From an uncultured Clostridia bacterium (GTDB lineage: Bacteria; Bacillota; Clostridia; Oscillospirales; Acutalibacteraceae), in NCBI GenBank assembly GCA_905235625.1, contig CAJOLX010000007.1:1-45059 (forward strand): 45,059 bases of DNA, written 5' to 3'. Shown piece after piece: positions 17,362 to 25,583 of the stretch. The notes under the pieces are model-generated. The model was not told the DNA's origin and made no database searches. It saw nothing but the letters and a program-made list of their open reading frames with translations. Every line of letters starts with the position of its first letter. Positions within the stretch are counted from its first letter, which is position 1. A program made the translations under genes and the position numbers.

Positions 17362-18642
17362 TCACTCCGCAATGCAGCAGTCGCTCTGAACGGAAGTGAT
17401 TTTAACGTTTATGAGCTCTCCGTTTTCGGCTTTTCTTCCCTTCAAAATAACGGGAATATACTGCTTTGTGTATCCTTTTACGCCGTCGTCGAATATTTCC
17501 TCGGCGATAATATCAAAAGATTTGCCTATCTGAGATTTGAGATATTCTTTTCTTATGACTTCCGTTTCGTCAGCCATAATTTCGGCTCTGCGCTGTTTCT
17601 CAATATTTTGCACCTGGTCTTCCATTTTTGCGGCGTGAGTGCCTGGCCGTCTTGAATATGGGAAAACGTGCACCTTGGCAAAGCCTATTCTCTTAACAAA
17701 ATCGAGCGAAACTTCAAAGTCGCTTGAGCTTTCGCCCGGAAAACCCACCATAACGTCCGTGGTAATCGCCGCGTCGGGAAAAGCGGCTCTGATATTATGG
17801 CAGAGGTCTTCGTATTCAACGGTATTGTAATGCCTGTTCATGCGCTTAAGAGTTTTGTCGCAGCCGCTTTGAAGAGAAATATGAAACTGCGGGCAAAATT
17901 CAGGTATCGTCTTAAGCTCGTTTATTATATCGGCAGTGATATGGTCGGGCTCGAGGGAGCCGAGACGCACCCTTTTAACTCCGTCAAACGAAGCGGCTGT
18001 TTTTACCGCTTCAACGAGATTAGAGTCAATATCGGTGCCGTAAGCCGAGAGATTTATGCCGACAAGCACTATTTCCTTGTAGCCGTTTTTTTGAAGATTA
18101 TCAACCTCGGCTTTGATTTCGTCCAAAGGCTTTGACCTCACTCTGCCCCTCGCGTATGGAATTATGCAATAAGAGCAAAATCGGTTGCAGCCGTCTTCGA
18201 TTTTAACAAAAGCTCTCGTTCTCTCGGCATAATCGGAAACAGTGCCGCCCGAAAAAGCTTCGTTAAGCTCATGCGGAGAAATATCGACGGTTCTTTCGCG
18301 GCTGTCGATATAAGACATGATGTAAGAAAACAGGCCCGCATTATTTTTATTGCCTATGACTATATCCGCCTCGGGCAAAAAATCCGCCGTTTCGGGCGAC
18401 GCCTGAGGCATACAGCCGGTTAAAACAACTATGCTCTGAGGATGATTTCTTTTGAATTTTCTGACGGCCTGCCTTGTTTTGCGGTCGCTTTCGGCAGTAA
18501 CCGTGCAGGAATTTATGACGTAAACGTCCGCTTCTTCGGACGGGTCAACGAGCGTGAAGCCGTATTTTTGAAGCTCCTGCGCCATTGCGCCCGATTCATA
18601 TTGATTAACTTTACAGCCGAGTGTGTAAAAAGCACATTTCAT
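17362..18642 (-). CDS. mtaB: tRNA (N6-threonylcarbamoyladenosine-37) methylthiotransferase MtaB
   Basis: 426 residues. The N-terminal UPF0004 domain begins KCAFYTLGCKVNQYESGAM and carries its three cluster Cys (10, about 46 and about 80: CTVTAE, GCMPQ). The radical SAM motif is GCNRFCSYCIIPYARG, CxxxCxxC. A TRAM domain ends the protein. The CKVNQYES form is characteristic of MtaB (YqeV) rather than MiaB (which has CQMN). It makes ms2t6A at position 37 of ANN-decoding tRNAs. The SD is remote, with GGTGA about 16 bases from the ATG, so translation may depend on coupling. Confidence 0.92.
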   Translation of the reverse strand: MKCAFYTLGCKVNQYESGAMAQELQKYGFTLVDPSEEADVYVINSCTVTAESDRKTRQAVRKFKRNHPQSIVVLTGCMPQASPETADFLPEADIVIGNKNNAGLFSYIMSYIDSRERTVDISPHELNEAFSGGTVSDYAERTRAFVKIEDGCNRFCSYCIIPYARGRVRSKPLDEIKAEVDNLQKNGYKEIVLVGINLSAYGTDIDSNLVEAVKTAASFDGVKRVRLGSLEPDHITADIINELKTIPEFCPQFHISLQSGCDKTLKRMNRHYNTVEYEDLCHNIRAAFPDAAITTDVMVGFPGESSSDFEVSLDFVKRIGFAKVHVFPYSRRPGTHAAKMEDQVQNIEKQRRAEIMADETEVIRKEYLKSQIGKSFDIIAEEIFDDGVKGYTKQYIPVILKGRKAENGELINVKITSVQSDCCIAE

Positions 18643-18663
18643 TTTATAATTATACTTTCACCT

Positions 18664-19491
18664 TTAGGGCATATAGGGGTTATTGTCATCGCATTCATAA
18701 TCATCCGGCATTATAAGAGGTCTTATGTATTTGATGGTATAGTCAATGCCCCACTGACCTTTTTTGCCCTTCCAATAGCCCGAATGAGGCTCTATCGAGA
18801 GCATGCCGTTATAATTTTTGGTGTAAAGAACGTCCATAAGAGCGCCCCAATTTATTTGGTCAAGCCCTGCGGGAGCGTCGTCATAGCCCTCGCCGTCAAT
18901 ATAGAGAACGCCTTTGATGTGAACGTGATAAACTCTGTCGCCCCAGTCTCTGAGCTCTTTGAGATAATCGCCGCGTCTTGAAAGGCAGTGAGAAGCGTCA
19001 TATTTGATGCCGAGCTCGGGCAGAGCGGTATGAATAACGCTCCACGCTTTGTCGTTATAAACGAAGTTTGACCAGTCGCAGTTATAAGTAGCTATCTTTA
19101 CGCCGAAGTCTTTTGCGTAAGAAAGAAGCTGAGAAAGATAGTCAATGGCTATTTGGCAGTTATCGTAAAAGCTCTTGCCTTCCGTGTAGTTAACGCCTAC
19201 GTTGTAAACGGGGCAGCCGATTATAGAAGCGGCTTCGATAAGGTATTTATCCGCCTGAACAGCTTCGGGGATGATGACGCCGTTATCGTCAACTCTCTGC
19301 ATTCCCCACCTGCCCATTGAGCCGACGGGAATGCCGTATTTATCGCTGTAACCTTTTATTTCGGTAGCTTTATCGAGAAACTCCTTGGCGTTATAATTGT
19401 GATTAACGCAAAATTCAACCGCGTCAAGGCCTTTGCTCTTAACGTAAGCAAAATGTCCTTCTTCCCAGCCGTTTATTATTCCGAGCTTCAT
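18664..19491 (-). CDS. TIM-barrel sugar phosphate isomerase/epimerase family protein
   Basis: 275 residues of the xylose isomerase-like (AP endonuclease 2 family) barrel. Likely metal ligands lie in KYDASHCL (Asp, His), YHVHIKG (His) and MLSIEPHSG (Glu). The strand that usually offers the first Glu (LALEN) here reads IATYNCDWSN, so the first ligand is shifted or changed. Substrate unknown; members isomerise or epimerise inososes, ketoses or hydroxy-sugars. SD GAGGA upstream. Lies between asnA and mtaB in an operon of otherwise unrelated genes. Confidence 0.82.
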   Translation of the reverse strand: MKLGIINGWEEGHFAYVKSKGLDAVEFCVNHNYNAKEFLDKATEIKGYSDKYGIPVGSMGRWGMQRVDDNGVIIPEAVQADKYLIEAASIIGCPVYNVGVNYTEGKSFYDNCQIAIDYLSQLLSYAKDFGVKIATYNCDWSNFVYNDKAWSVIHTALPELGIKYDASHCLSRRGDYLKELRDWGDRVYHVHIKGVLYIDGEGYDDAPAGLDQINWGALMDVLYTKNYNGMLSIEPHSGYWKGKKGQWGIDYTIKYIRPLIMPDDYECDDNNPYMP

Positions 19492-19513
19492 ATTATTTCC
19501 TCACTTTCTTAAA

Positions 19514-20527
19514 TCAAAGCAGTTCAATGCCTTTTGCTTTGCATTCTTTTATCATTTCTTCGGGCCAGAGCGAAGCCTGCACCTCGCCGATATGGGCTTT
19601 GCGCAAAAAATACATGCAAATTCTGCTCTGACCTATTCCGCCGCCAATGGAATAAGGCAGATCGCCGTCAAGAATAGCTTTGTGAAACGGAAGCTCGGCT
19701 CTTTCGGGGCAGCCTCTTTCGTTAAGCTGACGAACGAGAGCCTCCTCGTCAACTCTTATGCCCATTGAAGACAGCTCAAAAGCTATGTCGAGCACCGGGT
19801 AATAAACTACTATGTCGCCGTTAAGAGTCCAGTCGTCATAATCGGGAGCTCTGCCGTCGTGGATTTCGCCGTTTTTGAGCTTGCCGCCTATTTTCATAAT
19901 GAAAACGGCTTTTTTCTCGCGGGCGATTTTGTTTTCTCTCTCTTTGGGAGTAAGCTCGGGATACATATCTTCAAGCTCTTCGGTGGTGATGAAGAAAATA
20001 TCCTCGGGCAAAAAGTTTCTCTCAACAAAAGCGTAGTCGTCGGCAATATATCTCTCGGTGTGGCGAAGCGCGCCGTAAATAGCCTTTACGGTGTCTTTAA
20101 GAGTCTGCTCCGTCCTTTGGGACTTTGATATTCTTTTTTCCCAATCCCACTGGTCAACGTAAATTGAATGAAGATTGTCGGTGTCTTCATCGCGCCTTAT
20201 CGCGCTCATGTCGGTGTAAAGCCCTTCGCCCTCTTCAAAGCCGTATTGCTTAAGAGCGAGCCTTTTCCACTTGGCGAGAGAATGAACTATTTCAACGTCG
20301 CCGTTATCAATGTCTTTAACACTGAATGATACGGGGCGCTCTACCCCGTTAAGATTATCGTTAAGGCCTGAATTACGCTCAACAAACAGCGGAGCGGAAA
20401 CTCTCGTGAGATTAAGCTGAATAGCGAGGTCCCTCTCAAAAAAGTCCTTTACCTTTTTTATGGCGAGCTGAGTCTGCCTGGGAGTGAGCACGGACTTATA
20501 GCCCTCGGGAATAATAAGGTTGTACAT
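19514..20527 (-). CDS. asnA: Aspartate--ammonia ligase AsnA
   Basis: 337 residues from ATG at 20527, which has the SD AAAGGAG 8 bases upstream. The longer frame to 20560 would begin before that SD. AsnA makes asparagine from aspartate, ammonia and ATP and is related to class II aspartyl-tRNA synthetases. Seen: [12 protein letters not shown]-like [32 protein letters not shown] and the C-terminal [23 protein letters not shown]. It heads a five-gene operon, with tRNA modification and KtrAB following. Confidence 0.96.
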   Translation of the reverse strand: MYNLIIPEGYKSVLTPRQTQLAIKKVKDFFERDLAIQLNLTRVSAPLFVERNSGLNDNLNGVERPVSFSVKDIDNGDVEIVHSLAKWKRLALKQYGFEEGEGLYTDMSAIRRDEDTDNLHSIYVDQWDWEKRISKSQRTEQTLKDTVKAIYGALRHTERYIADDYAFVERNFLPEDIFFITTEELEDMYPELTPKERENKIAREKKAVFIMKIGGKLKNGEIHDGRAPDYDDWTLNGDIVVYYPVLDIAFELSSMGIRVDEEALVRQLNERGCPERAELPFHKAILDGDLPYSIGGGIGQSRICMYFLRKAHIGEVQASLWPEEMIKECKAKGIELL

Positions 20528-20573
20528 TTGAAACAACTCCTTTAAAGAGAATATTGCCATATTTCTTCATTTT

Positions 20574-20602
20574 AGTATATCATCTGAAAATCGGCTTTTC
20601 AA
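20574..20602 (-). promoter_or_regulatory. Sigma-A promoter of the asnA operon
   Basis: On the minus strand TTGAAA (20597-20602), a 17-base spacer and TATACT (20574-20579), 47 bases before the asnA ATG. Confidence 0.75.
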
Positions 20603-20637
20603 GTAAAATATAGTTATTTTAAATAATATTTATAATA

Positions 20638-20666
20638 TTGACATTGAGCGTACTCATTGTTATAAT
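20638..20666 (+). promoter_or_regulatory. Perfect consensus sigma-A promoter of the MFS/GPH transporter gene
   Basis: TTGACA (20638-20643), a 17-base spacer and TATAAT (20661-20666): no deviation from consensus. The 35 bases upstream (20603-20637) are nearly all A/T, like an UP element. The SD GGAGGAG lies just before the ATG at 20713. Confidence 0.85.
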
Positions 20667-20712
20667 TAAGTGTCGCGTTTTTCGGCGCAAATCAATTCTT
20701 GGAGGAGAAAAT

Positions 20713-22170
20713 ATGGACAACGTGCTGCAACCTCATGACGACAAAAAATACGTAAGCAATAGCGAATTTGTACTCTACCTCATAGCGGTGTTCTTCTACA
20801 CCAATATGACCGGTATGATAGGCTCCTACAGAAACGCTTACATAGTAAACGTGCTTCGTCTGTCGGATAAGAACGCATCAATTTACAACATTTTAATCAG
20901 CGTTATCCCGTTTGTGCTCAATTTCTTTATCGCAATGTATATTGACAGCAGAAAAATGGGCAAAATGGGCAAATTCAAACCCCTCGCAATTTACGCCGCA
21001 ATTCCCGCAGGCATACTGCTTGTGCTCACGTTTATAACCCCTAAAGCGCTCAGCGGAACTATTTTGATGATTTACATCGTCACCATCGCCGTGCTCTGGG
21101 CAATCAGCACAAGCTTCGGCAACTCCGTAAACATGGTTGCGCTCGTTATGACCCCCAATATGAAGGAAAGAGACACGGTCATTTCCTTCAGAGGCATTTC
21201 TTCCGCAGTAGGCAACTCCGCTCCCCTCGTGATCCTTCTCGTTATCGGACTTATCTGGAAAGATAACGAAGGCCTTCAATATATCATCGGCGCAGGCGTT
21301 TGCTCGGTAGTAGGCGTTATAGCAATGCTTATCGGCATGAGCGCCGTTCACGAAAGAGTTGCTTACACGTCCGAAAGAAAGAATCCCCTGCTCGGATTCA
21401 GAGACATTCTTTCAAACAAATACGCATGGTCAATCATTATTTCCGATTTTCTTAAGTCTTTCAGAAACATATCCAACTATATGGGCCCGTTCCTTGCGGC
21501 TGCGCTTCTCGGCTCAACCTCAAAGTTCCTGCTCTTCGGCCTGCCGACCGGCATAGGCACCGCCGTTGGTATGCTCATAATCAACTTCCTGCTTAAGAAG
21601 TTTAATTCCAAAGTGCTTTACATAGCGAGCGGTATTTATTCCGTTATCATAAACACCGTTGCTTTCGTAATAGGTTACACCTATTTCAAAGGCGGAAACG
21701 GCATTATGCAGATTCTCTTTATCGTCGCTCTGTTCCTTATCGGCCTTCAGTTCGGCGCATCCAACCTGCTTCCCACAATGTTCCAGGCAGACGTGCTTGA
21801 AGACATTGAGCTCAAGAGCGGCAAGAGACTTGACGCCACCCTGCCCTTCGTTATCGGCATAGGCACGATGATAAGCGGCACAATAGCGAATGCTCTCGCT
21901 CCGAGAATTCTCTACGGCGACCATTCAATCATTCACTACATTCAGCCGACGGACCTTCTTCCCAACCCCACTCAGACGATTAACACAAAGATAAGCATGC
22001 TGTTCTTCTACACCGTGTTCCACGGCCTTATGATGTTCCTTGCCGGAGTACCGTTCTTCTTCTACAAGCTGACCGGTGAGACCAAGGATGAAATTCATAA
22101 CGCAGTGCTTGAGCAGAGAAAGCTTTTTGAGGAAGAATCCGAAAGCGAAGAAACCGTAAACGAGCAGTAA
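20713..22170 (+). CDS. MFS transporter of the GPH/MFS_2-like type
   Basis: 485 residues from ATG at 20713; the longer frame would begin inside the promoter. About 12 hydrophobic helices with a charged C-terminal tail rich in Glu. Features recalling the glycoside-pentoside-hexuronide group are the ERDTVISFRGISSAVGN loop between halves of domain 1 and MFQADVLEDIELKSGKRLDA in the second half (like MxxDxxDYxxxxxGxRxxG). Solute unknown; sugars or glycosides are the likely class. Monocistronic with a very strong promoter, so it is probably abundant or controlled by a factor not seen here. Confidence 0.8.
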   Translation: MDNVLQPHDDKKYVSNSEFVLYLIAVFFYTNMTGMIGSYRNAYIVNVLRLSDKNASIYNILISVIPFVLNFFIAMYIDSRKMGKMGKFKPLAIYAAIPAGILLVLTFITPKALSGTILMIYIVTIAVLWAISTSFGNSVNMVALVMTPNMKERDTVISFRGISSAVGNSAPLVILLVIGLIWKDNEGLQYIIGAGVCSVVGVIAMLIGMSAVHERVAYTSERKNPLLGFRDILSNKYAWSIIISDFLKSFRNISNYMGPFLAAALLGSTSKFLLFGLPTGIGTAVGMLIINFLLKKFNSKVLYIASGIYSVIINTVAFVIGYTYFKGGNGIMQILFIVALFLIGLQFGASNLLPTMFQADVLEDIELKSGKRLDATLPFVIGIGTMISGTIANALAPRILYGDHSIIHYIQPTDLLPNPTQTINTKISMLFFYTVFHGLMMFLAGVPFFFYKLTGETKDEIHNAVLEQRKLFEEESESEETVNEQ

Positions 22171-22187
22171 TTTAAAACGCAATAATT

Positions 22188-22223
22188 AACAGGGCGCAGA
22201 AAAATCTGCGCCCTGTTCTTTTG
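22188..22223. terminator. Strong terminator after the GPH-like transporter
   Basis: A perfect 13-base-pair stem AACAGGGCGCAGA (22188-22200) / TCTGCGCCCTGTT (22205-22217), loop AAAA, then CTTTTG. It can also serve the convergent nitroreductase gene. Confidence 0.88.
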
Positions 22224-22240
22224 CTTTAACAGCGAATAAA

Positions 22241-22765
22241 TCAGACCTTGCGGATATATCCTTCTTTTCTCGGAGCCGCTTCTTTTTTGCCCTCGGGAAT
22301 GCCGTAGCCTAAAATAACGTTGCCCGCGCCGACGTAATTGTCGGGAATGCCCCATTCCTTTTTAAGCTGCCTGCCTTCTTCGGATTCAAAGGATTCCTTT
22401 GCTCTCCAGATGTAGCAGGAGTCAAGACCGACGGCGTTGGCGGCGTTAAGCAGATTGCCGAGAACGAGGTTCGCGTCCGAAACGCCGAGAGGGCTTTCCG
22501 AATCGGCAAAGACGACAACCACCGTAGGCGCGCCGTGGAAGGTGTGCGCGTCCGGATTGCCCGTAACGGCTGCGTTGAGCTTTTCAACTTTTGCGAGAAC
22601 GTCGGCGGACTGAACGGCGACTATGAGAGGGCTCTGCTTGTTCATGCCCGTCGGAGCGTAAGTGCCTGCTTTGAGCACGGCGTCAAGCTCTTCGTCTTTT
22701 ATCTGCTCATTTTTATATGCGCGGCAGGATCTTCTTGATAAAAGATTATTTAATGCTTCACTCAT
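22241..22765 (-). CDS. Nitroreductase-family FMN oxidoreductase
   Basis: 174 residues. The N-terminal RRSCRAYKNEQI and TYAPTGMNKQS provide FMN phosphate and ribityl contacts, and GAGNVILGYGIPEGK near the end is the standard final block. Such proteins are flavin-dependent dimers that reduce nitro compounds, quinones or flavins using NAD(P)H. Short form, as in many anaerobes. Own promoter at 22813-22841 and an SD of GGGG about 10 bases before the ATG. Confidence 0.9.
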   Translation of the reverse strand: MSEALNNLLSRRSCRAYKNEQIKDEELDAVLKAGTYAPTGMNKQSPLIVAVQSADVLAKVEKLNAAVTGNPDAHTFHGAPTVVVVFADSESPLGVSDANLVLGNLLNAANAVGLDSCYIWRAKESFESEEGRQLKKEWGIPDNYVGAGNVILGYGIPEGKKEAAPRKEGYIRKV

Positions 22766-22812
22766 TTTAATAAATCCCCTTTCGGTTTTTTGCGGCGATT
22801 GCCTTATTAGTA

Positions 22813-22841
22813 ATTATATACCCAAGATTTGCTAAAATCAA
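22813..22841 (-). promoter_or_regulatory. Sigma-A promoter of the nitroreductase gene
   Basis: On the minus strand TTGATT (22836-22841), a 17-base spacer and TATAAT (22813-22818), 47 bases before the ATG. Confidence 0.75.
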
Positions 22842-22854
22842 TATTACAGCGAAG

Positions 22855-22890
22855 AAAATACCCAGCGGAAAAATCACGCAGGGTATTTTT
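22855..22890 (-). terminator. Terminator after the beta-propeller gene
   Basis: On the minus strand AAAATACCC (22881-22889) pairs with GGGTATTTT (22855-22863) around a 17-base loop, and the T-rich end gives the tail. It separates the B12-riboswitch operon from the nitroreductase promoter. Confidence 0.65.
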
Positions 22891-22897
22891 GTAAATC

Positions 22898-24205
22898 TTA
22901 TCTTGAGAAAACGGAAAAAATTTTTTTGAAGAAATCGCCGATCGACTTAAAGAAATCTCTGATATAGTCAAAAAGCGTTTTTTCTTTGGGCTCTTCGTTT
23001 TCCGCCGATTTATGAGTGAGAGCAAAGACGGAGCCGGAGTCGTTTTTGTAATAAAGGTCTCCGTTTTCGTCGGCGCAAATCGAGCTTATGCAGTAGCTTC
23101 TTTTCCCCTCGGGCGGAACGTAAAGATTTTCGAGCGACATTTTATCGCCGGAATAAGTAACGGCAATTAAGCCTCCGGGACCCTTGTTATAGGTGGAATA
23201 AATAACGGGGTCGTCAAACGCAGACGAAATGAGCAGCTCGCGCTGAGGGAACCCGGGCGTTCTGATTACGCAGCCGGCGGTAAGAGTTTGAGCGTCAAAG
23301 GCGCCGATAAAGCCGTTGCCTGTGCTCTCATCGTACATTCCGATATAAACGCTGCCGTCATAAACGGTTGGAGTCGAGGTTGAATAACCGGCTAATTTGC
23401 AGGTTGTAACGTCGCCGAAAGAACCGTTGCCGTTAACTTTCGTTTTGTAAAGATAAGCGCCCTTTGTGACAATATAAACGGAGCCCGAGTCAACGGTAAT
23501 TCCGCTTCTCACGTCGCCGATAATATTGACTGTATCAATAACCGAGCCTGTTGAAATATCAACTGTTGAAACAAAGTTATCACCGTCAAAATCGGATGAG
23601 CCGTCGTCGCCCGAAATAATCAGATAATTGCCCTGCCTTGCGCATTCAGCCCAATAATAACCGCCCGCGCGGGTTATTGACCACAGGATTTCGCCGGTGG
23701 AAGCGTCAATGCTTACGAAATTCGCATCGTGAACGTCGGAATTCCAAAATCCGGTGAAAATCTTGCCGTCATAATAATAAATATCGGTCAGCGCCTGCCC
23801 TTCGAGAGGGTCGTGAGCGCTCCAAAGCTTATTGAGATTATCGGCGTCAAAGGCTTCTATAACTCCGTCGCCTATGGGGCAAAAAACCTTGCCCGCGGCA
23901 ACGGTTACGGGAACGTAGGCGTAAGTCGGCCTGCCGGACATATTGCCTTCGCAAACGATTTTGCCGGTTTCTTTGCTAACCTTCAATATCTTTTTGCCGC
24001 TCATAACGTAGAGATAATTTCCGCTTAAAACGGGTATGCTCGGCGCGTTTTTATAATCTGTGCCTAAATCGAGAATCCACTTTTCCTCCGTATCGGAAGC
24101 GGAAACGGGCGGCGCGGACGATACCGTCAAGGCATATGACGGAAAAGAAAACAGGCTCATTACAAGCAAAACGATCAAAGCGGAACAAGTTGTTTTTTTA
24201 AGCAT
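22898..24205 (-). CDS. Exported PQQ-like beta-propeller protein with amphipathic C-terminal tail
   Basis: 435 residues. A signal peptide (about 1-26, ending SFPSYA) directs export. Residues about 45-395 contain repeats of the PQQ/WD type: IPVLSGNYLYVMSGKKILKV, VTVAAGKVFCPIGDGVIEAF, FVSIDASTGEILWSI, SGSVYIVTKGAYLYK, PTVYDGSVYIGM and ICADENGDLYYKNDSGSVFA. That suggests a closed propeller of about 7-8 blades. I see no heme or catalytic PQQ-enzyme motif, so a binding role is likelier than catalysis. The last 27 residues (LFDYIRDFFKSIGDFFKKIF...) are a Phe/Lys amphipathic helix, possibly a membrane-surface anchor. It lies 35 bases after the DUF4430-like gene with the SD GGTGAAG, under the same cobalamin riboswitch. 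I infer a B12-binding or B12-uptake role. Confidence 0.78.
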   Translation of the reverse strand: MLKKTTCSALIVLLVMSLFSFPSYALTVSSAPPVSASDTEEKWILDLGTDYKNAPSIPVLSGNYLYVMSGKKILKVSKETGKIVCEGNMSGRPTYAYVPVTVAAGKVFCPIGDGVIEAFDADNLNKLWSAHDPLEGQALTDIYYYDGKIFTGFWNSDVHDANFVSIDASTGEILWSITRAGGYYWAECARQGNYLIISGDDGSSDFDGDNFVSTVDISTGSVIDTVNIIGDVRSGITVDSGSVYIVTKGAYLYKTKVNGNGSFGDVTTCKLAGYSTSTPTVYDGSVYIGMYDESTGNGFIGAFDAQTLTAGCVIRTPGFPQRELLISSAFDDPVIYSTYNKGPGGLIAVTYSGDKMSLENLYVPPEGKRSYCISSICADENGDLYYKNDSGSVFALTHKSAENEEPKEKTLFDYIRDFFKSIGDFFKKIFSVFSR

Positions 24206-24240
24206 GACTTCACCAATAATTAAAATTCAAAAAACGGCTG

Positions 24241-25308
24241 TTAAGCAATAACCGCAAAGGGAAGAAGATTAATTGAAAGGTTGAAAAGACGGTCTGCGTT
24301 ATTGCCCAGAAGGTCTGTGAAAACTATATTGATAACAAGTGTTAATCTGCCCTCGCTTGATGCGTCAAAGCTAATGTCGATATCTTTGAAGAAGAAGAAA
24401 AACGGGAAAACGAGATTTTCTTCAACAGGGTCGAGAACAGGATCATCAATCTCACTGTCGGCAAATTCATATTCAACGACCGCGTAGTTTCCGATAATGG
24501 GCACATCCTCGTCATAATCGTCTGTTATGGCGCCTTCGGTAACGATATAATAAGTGCCTTCCTCTTCAAATGCGAGCTCAATCTGACCGTCTTCAACAAC
24601 GCCGAGCTCGGTGAAGTTTTCAAAATCCTGAGTGTAAAGCACCTTAACTCCGTCTGCGTGAACAGTGTGCTGGGCAATCACATCTTCGGAATATGAGCCG
24701 TACCATGAAAGGCAAACAGCCGAAACTTCCGCAAAGCAGGGAACAGCCGATGAAACGCAGTAAACGTTGGCGTCAAACACGGTGTTATAGTCTGACCAGT
24801 AACTGTCTTGAAGGGTGTAGAACATCACCTTATCGCCGTCTGAAACGGGAGCTTCGTCAATGGAAAAACCGGTATAGGAACCGTAAAGTTCATTGTATAT
24901 GCCGTCGTTAGGCTGAGCATCATTAACGGTGTAGCTTATTGAGCCGGATACGCCGAAAATCTTTGAGGTGTAATGGCTCGAAAAGCCGATATAATCCTCC
25001 GTTGAGAAATCATCGCCGTAAAGGGATGCGTGCGCCGCTACGAGCACGTCAAAAACGGTGATATAGTCTATTTCGTTGCCGTTATGGTCTTCCCCGGCAA
25101 CCTCAAATCCGTAATCTTCGGCAATGCCGTCATAAACTTCTACGGTTAAAGGCGCGAATTTGAATTCGCCGTCATAGAAGCTTACCTGAGCCGTTATAGT
25201 CTCGGCAGCCGAGACTTCATCTGCGAATGCGCCGACGCACGCAAAAGACACCATCATCGCGAAAGCGGTGAGAACGGCAATAATTTTTTCGCTGAGTTTT
25301 GTGTTCAT
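24241..25308 (-). CDS. Exported DUF4430-like (transcobalamin-type domain) protein under a cobalamin riboswitch
   Basis: 355 residues. Signal peptide 1-29 (ending CVGAFA) then a Glu-rich linker. Residues about 36-170 resemble the DUF4430 fold found in the C-terminal domain of transcobalamin and intrinsic factor: a beta strand SFYDGEFKFAPLTVEV, a helix at ITVFDVLVAAHASLYGDD (like TVLDALKAA), YTVNDAQPND (like YYVNG) and APVSDGDKVMFYTLQDSYW (like LKDGDVIVWKYT). A second, Ig-like beta region spans about 195-275. The C-terminal part has an odd FPFFFFFKDIDISF run and no cell-wall sorting signal. The assignment is by pattern, without a search, but the riboswitch upstream independently points to B12. 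The SD AGGAGG is at 25315-25320. Confidence 0.68.
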   Translation of the reverse strand: MNTKLSEKIIAVLTAFAMMVSFACVGAFADEVSAAETITAQVSFYDGEFKFAPLTVEVYDGIAEDYGFEVAGEDHNGNEIDYITVFDVLVAAHASLYGDDFSTEDYIGFSSHYTSKIFGVSGSISYTVNDAQPNDGIYNELYGSYTGFSIDEAPVSDGDKVMFYTLQDSYWSDYNTVFDANVYCVSSAVPCFAEVSAVCLSWYGSYSEDVIAQHTVHADGVKVLYTQDFENFTELGVVEDGQIELAFEEEGTYYIVTEGAITDDYDEDVPIIGNYAVVEYEFADSEIDDPVLDPVEENLVFPFFFFFKDIDISFDASSEGRLTLVINIVFTDLLGNNADRLFNLSINLLPFAVIA

Positions 25309-25331
25309 TTTTTACCTCCTGAAAATAACAC

Positions 25332-25357
25332 GCGCGCCTTCCATAAGAAAGGCGCGC
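25332..25357 (-). terminator. Expression-platform hairpin of the cobalamin riboswitch
   Basis: On the minus strand GCGCGCCTTTC pairs with GGAAGGCGCGC around a TTAT loop: 11 pairs including one G-U. It is followed by GTGTTATTTTC and then the AGGAGG ribosome site. It reads as an intrinsic terminator placed between aptamer and start codon, so B12 binding would stop transcription; a translation-blocking role is also possible. Confidence 0.7.
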
Positions 25358-25541
25358 CGAATAAAGCCTAAGATAACAAAGCATCCTAAACCGGCAGCAC
25401 CCTTCATTCCCAAAGGCACCTTGTGGCGGCTGAGCGGCAGAGCCGACAGCCTTTAACTATTTAAATCCCGACAGGCATTCCGACTGTTACGGCAATGGAT
25501 GTTGCGACGGAATTGCACCGCGCTTTCCCTCTCGAAATCAA
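25358..25541 (-). promoter_or_regulatory. Cobalamin riboswitch aptamer (minor variant)
   Basis: Read on the minus strand, the leader contains the conserved core in order: GAGAGGGAAA (25524-25533), GGTGCAATTCCG (25508-25519), CCGTAACAGT (ending near 25481) and the B12-box-like AGTCGGAATGCCTGTC (25470-25485), then a long structured 3' part with GGCTG/CAGCC and GCC-rich hairpins. The family consensus is AGGGAA, GGTGxAAxTCC, CGCxACTGT and AGTCAGGAxACCTGCC, so two elements deviate slightly. Transcription would begin only about 10 bases before the core, so the outer P1/P2 stems must be short or missing. It controls the DUF4430-like and beta-propeller genes. Confidence 0.85.
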
Positions 25542-25545
25542 TTTC

Positions 25546-25574
25546 ATATTAACACTTTCGCAAAAAATTGTCAA
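25546..25574 (-). promoter_or_regulatory. Sigma-A promoter of the riboswitch operon
   Basis: On the minus strand TTGACA (25569-25574), a 17-base spacer and TAATAT (25546-25551). The -35 box is 9 bases after the stop codon of the upstream phosphatase gene and no terminator separates them. Confidence 0.78.
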
Positions 25575-25583
25575 GGATTAATC

